A DNA stretch of 64,000 nt, taken from assembly GCA_016707785.1 (NCBI GenBank), contig JADJGZ010000002.1, forward strand, positions 186,001 through 250,000, read 5' to 3'. Under the pieces are notes generated by a model. It searched no databases and was not told where the DNA came from. It worked only from the letters and a program-made list of their open reading frames with translations. The stretch's first letter is position 1, and each line of letters starts with the position of its first letter. Shown here piece by piece: positions 58,855-64,000 of the stretch. Origin of the DNA: Bacteroidales bacterium (GTDB lineage Bacteria > Bacteroidota > Bacteroidia > Bacteroidales > UBA4417). The position numbers and the translations under genes were made by a program.

Positions 58855-60612
58855 ATGAGATTGTTGAAGATAAAATACTTCTATTTGGTTTTTTTGTTCC
58901 TATGGTTAATTCCATCGGTATTAGTGAATGCCCAGGAAAAGGGGCATGGACGGAAGAAAAACAGGCACCAGGAAGAAAAGACTATGATCGACAAAAAGGC
59001 CTCTACAGAAGCCTTTATCGATGGAACTAAGGCACGGTTGCTGGGAGATTTGGTAAAAGCAGCCTCTTATTTCAATAAATGTCTTGAATTAAATCCATCA
59101 GATGATGCCGCAATGTATGAATTGTCTCAGATCTATTATACCCAGGATGATTTTAATACTGCTGCAACATTGATTGAGAAGGCTATTGAAATTGATCCTT
59201 CAAACCCCTATTACCGGCTGTTAGCGGTTGATATTTATGGGAAGTCGGGCCGGAAAGAGGATTTGTTAAAGACTTGCCAGCAGCTCGTTAAAAAATTTCC
59301 GGGTAATGCAGATTATTTGTACGAACTGGCTTCTGCCTACCTGATGCTGGGTAAAGGTGATGATGCAATTAATACTTATAATGCAATAGAAGAAATTATT
59401 GGCATTAATGAAGAAGTATCCCTCCAAAAACACCGTATCTATCTTTTGCAGAATAAAGCGGAAAAGGCTGTCCGTGAAATAGAGCAGTTAATTGAAGAAA
59501 ATCCTTCAGAATCAGTACGATATTATTCAATGCTTGCTGAGATTTATATGCAGGACAAGAAGCCGGATATTGCTGCAGAATATTATAAAAAGATCATTCT
59601 TTCTGATCCTGCTAATCCTTATGTCCATATCTCCCTCTCCGATTATTACAGGAAAAAAGGAGATTCCTTGCAATCACTGGAAGAATTAAAAACCGGATTC
59701 GCCAATCCGACCCTGGATATAGATACGAAATTAAGGATTCTGATGGCTTATTATAGCCTGGATGAATTCTACAACAAAAAGAAGCCTGAAATTAGCGAGC
59801 TATCATCTATCCTCCTGAAAGCTCATCCATCTGACAGTAAAGCCCTTTCTCTTTCTGCTGATTTAATGTTCAATGATGCGAAATACAATGAAGCCCGCGA
59901 ACTGTTAAGACAGGTTATAGCAATTGATAGCAGCAGATATGCAACCTGGGAAAGCCTGATGCAAACGGAGGCGGCCCTGTCTGACTGGCAAGCACTCCAG
60001 GATGAAAGTGCCCGGGCACTTGATCTGTTCCCCCTCCAACCATTACCCTACTTTTTTAATGGTATTTCCAATCTCCAGCTGAAGAAACCGGCAGAAGCCA
60101 TAAAGAGTCTGAATACTGGCGCTAAATTTGTAACTACCAATGAGCAACTTCTGCTGGAATTTTACACCTACCTGGGTGATGCCTATAATCAATCGGGACA
60201 GTATGCATTGTCAGATGAGAACTATGAAAAAGTCCTTAAATCGACCCCCAATAATGCCTATGTGCTGAATAATTATGCATATTATCTTTCCCTTAGAGGT
60301 GAAAAGCTGGATAAAGCCTTAACAATGGCCTCGAAAGCGGTAAGCCTGGCTGCTGATAGTCCTGCATATATGGATACCTATGGCTGGGTTCTGTATAAAA
60401 ACGGTAGCTTTGCGGAAGCTAAAGAATGGGTTGAAAAGGCCATTCTTGCAAGTCCCGGGGAAGATGCAGACCTTTTAGAGCATATGGGGGACATAATGTT
60501 TAAGTTAGGAGATCAAAATCAGGCTTTGGAATATTGGAAAAAAGCTAAAAATGCCGGAGGTACCGGGATTAACCTCGAAAAGAAAATAAAAGAGAAAAAC
60601 TTATTTGAATAA
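58855..60612 (+). CDS. Secreted TPR-repeat protein
   Basis: A 585-residue protein with signal peptide (KYFYLVFLFLWLIPSVLVNAQ, cleavage near 28) and then a basic linker. The remainder is made of about 14 tetratricopeptide repeats, with units such as DAAMYELSQIYYTQDDFNTAATLIEKAIEIDP and NPYYRLLAVDIYGKSGRKEDLL. TPRs bind partner proteins. Its position between dut and the DUF4292 lipoprotein, with EnvC-like and TatA genes next, fits an envelope role. ATG at 58855 is chosen over TTG at 58849. Confidence 0.88.
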   Translation: MRLLKIKYFYLVFLFLWLIPSVLVNAQEKGHGRKKNRHQEEKTMIDKKASTEAFIDGTKARLLGDLVKAASYFNKCLELNPSDDAAMYELSQIYYTQDDFNTAATLIEKAIEIDPSNPYYRLLAVDIYGKSGRKEDLLKTCQQLVKKFPGNADYLYELASAYLMLGKGDDAINTYNAIEEIIGINEEVSLQKHRIYLLQNKAEKAVREIEQLIEENPSESVRYYSMLAEIYMQDKKPDIAAEYYKKIILSDPANPYVHISLSDYYRKKGDSLQSLEELKTGFANPTLDIDTKLRILMAYYSLDEFYNKKKPEISELSSILLKAHPSDSKALSLSADLMFNDAKYNEARELLRQVIAIDSSRYATWESLMQTEAALSDWQALQDESARALDLFPLQPLPYFFNGISNLQLKKPAEAIKSLNTGAKFVTTNEQLLLEFYTYLGDAYNQSGQYALSDENYEKVLKSTPNNAYVLNNYAYYLSLRGEKLDKALTMASKAVSLAADSPAYMDTYGWVLYKNGSFAEAKEWVEKAILASPGEDADLLEHMGDIMFKLGDQNQALEYWKKAKNAGGTGINLEKKIKEKNLFE

Positions 60613-60617
60613 CATCA

Positions 60618-61454
60618 ATGGTTAGAATAAAGAGTTGGTTAGGGCTATGGATCATAATGATCATATTGTTAACATCATGCACATCGTCAAGAAAAGCTAT
60701 TAGAGAGCCTTTGAAAGATGAAGGGTCAGAGTTTCTTATTAAAAAACTTAAGGAAAATGAGCTTCAGTTCAGGACGATTTCTGCTAAATTCACGGCCAGT
60801 TTCACCCGTGACAAGAAGAAAACCAATCTTTCCGGACAGATACGTATATGCAGGGATAGTATAATATGGATTTCCATTACTCCAATGCTGGGTATTGAGA
60901 TGGCCCGATTCCTTCTCACACCCGATTCAATCAAATATCTCAATAGAATCAACGCTTCATACCTTTCAAAAGAATTCAAATATATAAATCAGCTTCTGAA
61001 TAAGACGCTTGATTTTGATATGGCCCAGGCATTCATAACCGGAAATGATTTTTCACTCTACGAAACCAATACTTTTAAGGCATCTGTTGATAATCATGAA
61101 TATAAGCTAAGTACAAGTAACCGTCTGAAATTAAAGAGATATGTCAGAAGGAGTGAGGAAGAGATTAGCATTCCACTTCAAAGCATATGGCTTGAGCCTG
61201 AGACTTTTAAGATCACAAGGGTTATGTTGAAGGAGGCAGAAAGAGACAGCCGGAAGTTTGTTGCTGAATATTCTGCTTTTGAACTAAACAGCGGACAGCG
61301 TATTCCATTAATACTGGATTATAAAATCGAAACAGATAAGGAGAAAATCAGGATCAACATTGAATACTCAAAGTTAACCCTCGATCAGGATCAATCATAT
61401 CCTTTCAATATCCCGGACAATTATAGTCCAATTGAAAAAATTGAATTTAAGTAG
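60618..61454 (+). CDS. DUF4292 lipoprotein
   Basis: A 278-residue lipoprotein. The N-terminal signal ends in a lipobox (IMIILLTSC, Cys at about 21). The rest is the DUF4292 domain of Bacteroidota, with the central segment GQIRICRDSIIWISITPMLGIEMARFLLTPDS and a beta-rich, probably LolA-like fold. It starts 6 bp after the TPR gene. Its EnvC-like neighbour begins 8 bp after its stop, so the three genes are one transcript. Function unknown; an envelope assembly role is inferred from neighbours. Confidence 0.85.
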   Translation: MVRIKSWLGLWIIMIILLTSCTSSRKAIREPLKDEGSEFLIKKLKENELQFRTISAKFTASFTRDKKKTNLSGQIRICRDSIIWISITPMLGIEMARFLLTPDSIKYLNRINASYLSKEFKYINQLLNKTLDFDMAQAFITGNDFSLYETNTFKASVDNHEYKLSTSNRLKLKRYVRRSEEEISIPLQSIWLEPETFKITRVMLKEAERDSRKFVAEYSAFELNSGQRIPLILDYKIETDKEKIRINIEYSKLTLDQDQSYPFNIPDNYSPIEKIEFK

Positions 61455-61461
61455 GATCTTT

Positions 61462-62808
61462 ATGATAAATAGTTCAAAGCTACCAGGATTTAAAGTTGCA
61501 TTAATGGTGACTTCATTGATCATTGGCTTTGTTATGCTTATTCCTGCTCAAAATCAAAAAGTTAAATTGCAGGAAAGAAAAAGTAAATTAGAACAGGAAA
61601 TTTCCAATACCAATAAGCAGTTAAATCAGACACAGAAAAACAAGGAAGCAAATTTGAATCAATTATTCCTGATCAATAAAAAGATCAATCACAGGGAAGA
61701 ACTGATTCATGCAATTGGGGATGAGGTTTCGGGTTTAGAAAACCAGATTGGCACTTTAAGTGATACAATATTCAGGTTATCTACTTCAATAGAAAATCTA
61801 AAAAAAGAGTATGCCCGGCTTATTTATTCCACTTACAGGAATAGAAATGCTTATAGCCGCTTGATGTTTATTTTTTCTTCAAAAAACTTTAACCAGGCTT
61901 TTAAGCGGCTCAAATATTTGCAACAATACTCTGATTACAGGAAGACACAAGCTAATGCAATCCTTCAGACCCAATCATTGTTAGGGGCAAAAAAGCTGGA
62001 ACTTGAAAGGCAAAAGAACTCAAAACTGACACTCAAAGAGCGTCAGGAGTTAGAAAAAAATCAACTGGCACAGGAAAAAACGGATAAAGACAGAGCCGTA
62101 AAAAAACTTACTAAGCAAGAAAAAACACTTCTGGTAAAGTTAAAGGAGAAAGAAGCAGCCCTGGGTAAACTACAACGTGCGATAGAATCTGTAATTGCCG
62201 AAGAAATTCGAAAAGCGAACGAAGAAAAAGCCCGGAAAGCTTCGGAAGCAACAGCTGCAGCAAAACCTGCTGAAGGTTCAAAAAAGCCTGGTACTACCAA
62301 ACCCTCTGAAACCGGGAAAGAAAATGTAAATAACAAGCCAATTGTCCCGGCCCGTACAAATAGTATGTCCTCCACAGTGGAAGAAGTTGCTCTATCCAAT
62401 AGTTTTTCGGGGAATAAAGGGCGGCTTCCGTGGCCGGTTGAAAGAGGAACGATTACATCTACTTTTGGGGAACATCCGCATCCTGAATACAAGAATATCA
62501 AGATCAGGAATAATGGAGTTGATATTTCCGCAGTTAGCGGATCAAAAGCCAGGGCTGTTTTTGATGGAGTTGTTTCAAGTGTAATGTCTATAACGAATCT
62601 TCATTATGTCGTAATTATCAGGCATGGAGATTATTTAACGGTTTATTCAAATCTTTTGGATGTATCAGTTAAAAAGGGTGATAAAGTAAAAACCAGGCAG
62701 CAAATTGGCACCATCTATACAGACCCGGACCTAAACAAGACATTACTGCATTTTGAATTATGGAACGGAAAATCTTTACAGAATCCTGGTCAATGGTTGG
62801 GGAGTTAG
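61462..62808 (+). CDS. EnvC-like murein hydrolase activator (degenerate M23)
   Basis: A 448-residue protein. A hydrophobic N-terminus (about 9-31, signal or anchor) precedes a long coiled coil (about 35-255), an Ala/Lys/Pro/Thr-rich linker (about 258-310) and a C-terminal M23 (LytM) domain (about 325-448). The zinc ligands are lost: the usual HxGxD reads NNGVDIS, and the usual YxHL reads YSNLL; only LHFELW keeps its His. This is typical of EnvC- and NlpD-like activators of amidases rather than active peptidases. It should act in septal peptidoglycan cleavage in the periplasm. ATG at 61462; the in-frame TTG at 61432 overlaps the previous gene. Confidence 0.88.
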   Translation: MINSSKLPGFKVALMVTSLIIGFVMLIPAQNQKVKLQERKSKLEQEISNTNKQLNQTQKNKEANLNQLFLINKKINHREELIHAIGDEVSGLENQIGTLSDTIFRLSTSIENLKKEYARLIYSTYRNRNAYSRLMFIFSSKNFNQAFKRLKYLQQYSDYRKTQANAILQTQSLLGAKKLELERQKNSKLTLKERQELEKNQLAQEKTDKDRAVKKLTKQEKTLLVKLKEKEAALGKLQRAIESVIAEEIRKANEEKARKASEATAAAKPAEGSKKPGTTKPSETGKENVNNKPIVPARTNSMSSTVEEVALSNSFSGNKGRLPWPVERGTITSTFGEHPHPEYKNIKIRNNGVDISAVSGSKARAVFDGVVSSVMSITNLHYVVIIRHGDYLTVYSNLLDVSVKKGDKVKTRQQIGTIYTDPDLNKTLLHFELWNGKSLQNPGQWLGS

Positions 62809-62851
62809 ACCTGATAAATCAAAAAAAAAACAGTAGCGTTCCTATTTCAAT

Positions 62852-62859
62852 TATCTTTG
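62852..62859 (+). promoter_or_regulatory. -7 promoter element of tatA
   Basis: TATCTTTG, matching TAnnTTTG, 39 bases before the tatA ATG. Confidence 0.5.
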
Positions 62860-62898
62860 TAGCCAATAGAATACACCACTCCAAAATATTCAATCACT

Positions 62899-63075
62899 AT
62901 GGGTAAATTAGGTCCAACCGAAATAATTCTGATCCTGGCTATTGTCTTACTGCTTTTTGGTGGAAAGAAAATTCCTGAACTCATGAGAGGTCTGGGAAAA
63001 GGGGTCAGAAGCTTCAAAGATGGTGTGAAGGGTGAAGATGAGGAATCCAAACCAGGAAATCAGACCGGCAATTAA
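62899..63075 (+). CDS. tatA: Sec-independent protein translocase subunit TatA/TatE
   Basis: A 58-residue protein, too short for many gene lists. It starts GPTEIILILAIVLLLFGG, the single transmembrane helix with the Phe-Gly hinge, followed by the amphipathic helix KKIPELMRGLGKGVRSFKDG and an acidic, polar tail (GEDEESKPGNQ). This is the TatA/TatE pattern: TatA oligomers form the passage for folded proteins in the twin-arginine pathway. TatC is not in the window. It has its own -7 element and lies 90 bp after the EnvC-like gene. Confidence 0.93.
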   Translation: MGKLGPTEIILILAIVLLLFGGKKIPELMRGLGKGVRSFKDGVKGEDEESKPGNQTGN

Positions 63076-63332
63076 ATTTGTAGTCTCATAAACCTATTAT
63101 TGCCTCGTTTCCTTTAATGACGATAGTTTTCGCTCATTTCAGGTAACATTCTGCCGATAGGGCATACATACTAAACAATCCTTATCGTTCGTTACACCTA
63201 CTAACAGTTGATTGTGAATTATTAGTATAGAAAACAAGCCCGTAACCGTTTGTTTTTTATATTTTTACCACCACCATATTTATTATGGGATTGGGGTAAG
63301 GGAATTATATAAATTAAACGAAAACAGTAAGC

Positions 63333-64000
63333 ATGAGATTTTCAGGAATGATTCTTTTGTTGTTCTTGTGTTTAGGGACTTCTGTTCTTGCTCAGCAGGT
63401 CCAAAACACAAATGAGCCGGGTTCCGGAATAATGGAAACCGAGTTTGTAGACGACAACCTGATTGTTGCAGCACTTGACAGCTTAAGCAATCTTAAATAC
63501 TTTGAAAGTGTAGAAAACACTAAAAATCAACTTTTTAATAACAAGTATAACTTTCTGCCCAATTTTGTTCCTACCTATCCTGACTCTATATACTATTACC
63601 GAATGCAGAGGCTGGATGTGGAGTCTCCTATTGAACTCACTTATAATCCCTATGTAAAGGCCTTTATTGACCTTTATGCTACAAAGAAAAGGGGTACCAC
63701 CTCAAGAGTACTCGGCCTTGCCCAGATTTATTTCCCCCTGATTGAGCAACAGCTTGATATGTATAATCTTCCACTTGAACTTAAATACCTGGCGATTGTG
63801 GAATCAGCACTGAATCCTGAGGCCCGTTCAAGGGTGGGAGCTACAGGTCTCTGGCAATTTATGTACTATACAGGGAAGGTTTATGGCCTGGAAGCCACTT
63901 CCTATGTTGATGACAGAAATGATCCGGTGAAAGCTACCAACGCTGCCTGCAGGCATTTTATTGACTTATACAACATGTATCATGATTGGTTGCTGGTGCT
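63333..64000 (+). CDS. Membrane-bound lytic transglycosylase, MltD-like (3' truncated by window edge)
   Basis: The frame runs off the end of the window, leaving 222 residues. A signal peptide (GMILLLFLCLGTSVLAQQ) is followed by the SLT domain start: LPLELKYLAIVESALNPEARS with the catalytic Glu in IVES, then RVGATGLWQFMYYTGKVYGLE. This is the GH23/MltD pattern, normally followed by LysM repeats outside this window. It cleaves peptidoglycan glycan strands to form anhydromuramyl ends. ATG at 63333. It fits the run of envelope genes before it. The 257-bp gap upstream holds no clear element. Confidence 0.88.
   Translation, partial: MRFSGMILLLFLCLGTSVLAQQVQNTNEPGSGIMETEFVDDNLIVAALDSLSNLKYFESVENTKNQLFNNKYNFLPNFVPTYPDSIYYYRMQRLDVESPIELTYNPYVKAFIDLYATKKRGTTSRVLGLAQIYFPLIEQQLDMYNLPLELKYLAIVESALNPEARSRVGATGLWQFMYYTGKVYGLEATSYVDDRNDPVKATNAACRHFIDLYNMYHDWLLV

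Noticed and set aside
1..64000. CRISPR array or prophage
   Set aside because: No regularly spaced repeats and no phage structural, integrase or Cas-like genes were seen.

Overview
The window comes from a Bacteroidota chromosome, most likely the Bacteroidales/Marinilabiliales side. The evidence is two genes ending in type IX secretion (T9SS) sorting domains, typical families of the phylum (GH92, DUF4292, DUF4175-like, YwqK/MORN), few Shine-Dalgarno sequences, many TTG starts, and repeated TAnnTTTG -7 promoter elements at plausible distances from genes and from both tRNAs. Most of it is chromosomal core. No phage, CRISPR array, IS transposase or integrase is visible.

Layout. 0-4 kb: 3' part of a GH92 mannosidase, a GH73 glucosaminidase and a DEAD-box helicase. 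4-7 kb: a secreted protein made of two copies of one unknown domain, LutB and RpiB, all on minus. 6.8-7.3 kb: an AT-rich gap with six TGTTAATAA/TTATCAACA nonamers plus one near match, a candidate replication origin. 7.3-13 kb: nadA, a YwqK/MORN protein, a frameshifted propeller/T9SS gene and a UbiA prenyltransferase. 13-16 kb: a four-gene minus-strand cluster of small membrane proteins (GYF_2/CD225, DUF2752, two zinc-ribbon proteins). 16-22 kb: rnr, a double-ATPase ABC protein, a cytidylate-kinase-like protein and pgi. 22-28 kb: a sensor kinase/response regulator pair, an AlkD-type glycosylase and a frameshifted M1 peptidase with a T9SS tail. 28-35.6 kb: TolC and adaptor subunits of an exporter, tsaB, then an enoyl-CoA hydratase/3-hydroxyacyl-CoA dehydrogenase/thiolase set. 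35.6-40.3 kb: a two-subunit xanthine-dehydrogenase-like enzyme, tRNA-Cys, a CWC zinc protein and folB. 40.5-46 kb: glnS, tRNA-Gln(CUG), a fic gene between repeats of the tRNA 3' end, a cytochrome c and gltX. 46-64 kb, all plus: a 1109-aa DUF4175-like coiled-coil membrane protein, ybeY, mnmG, a methyltransferase, an NtrY-like kinase, a flippase, dut, a TPR protein, a DUF4292 lipoprotein, an EnvC-like M23 protein, tatA and a partial MltD-like transglycosylase.

Most interesting: (1) two identical 16-bp parS-like sites in opposite orientation bracket mnmG, and the nonamer cluster lies 43 kb away, which together suggest an origin-proximal region; (2) the fic gene sits between exact 23-bp direct repeats derived from the 3' end of tRNA-Gln, each followed by a terminator hairpin, with two inverted-repeat operators 42 bp apart in front of fic, which looks like a minimal tRNA-targeted cargo element without its own integrase; (3) all three frameshifts recognised lie in the two T9SS cargo genes, two clearly and one possibly in a homopolymer, so either phase variation or uncorrected sequencing error; (4) a strong minus-strand terminator with no gene upstream, between pgi and the sensor kinase.
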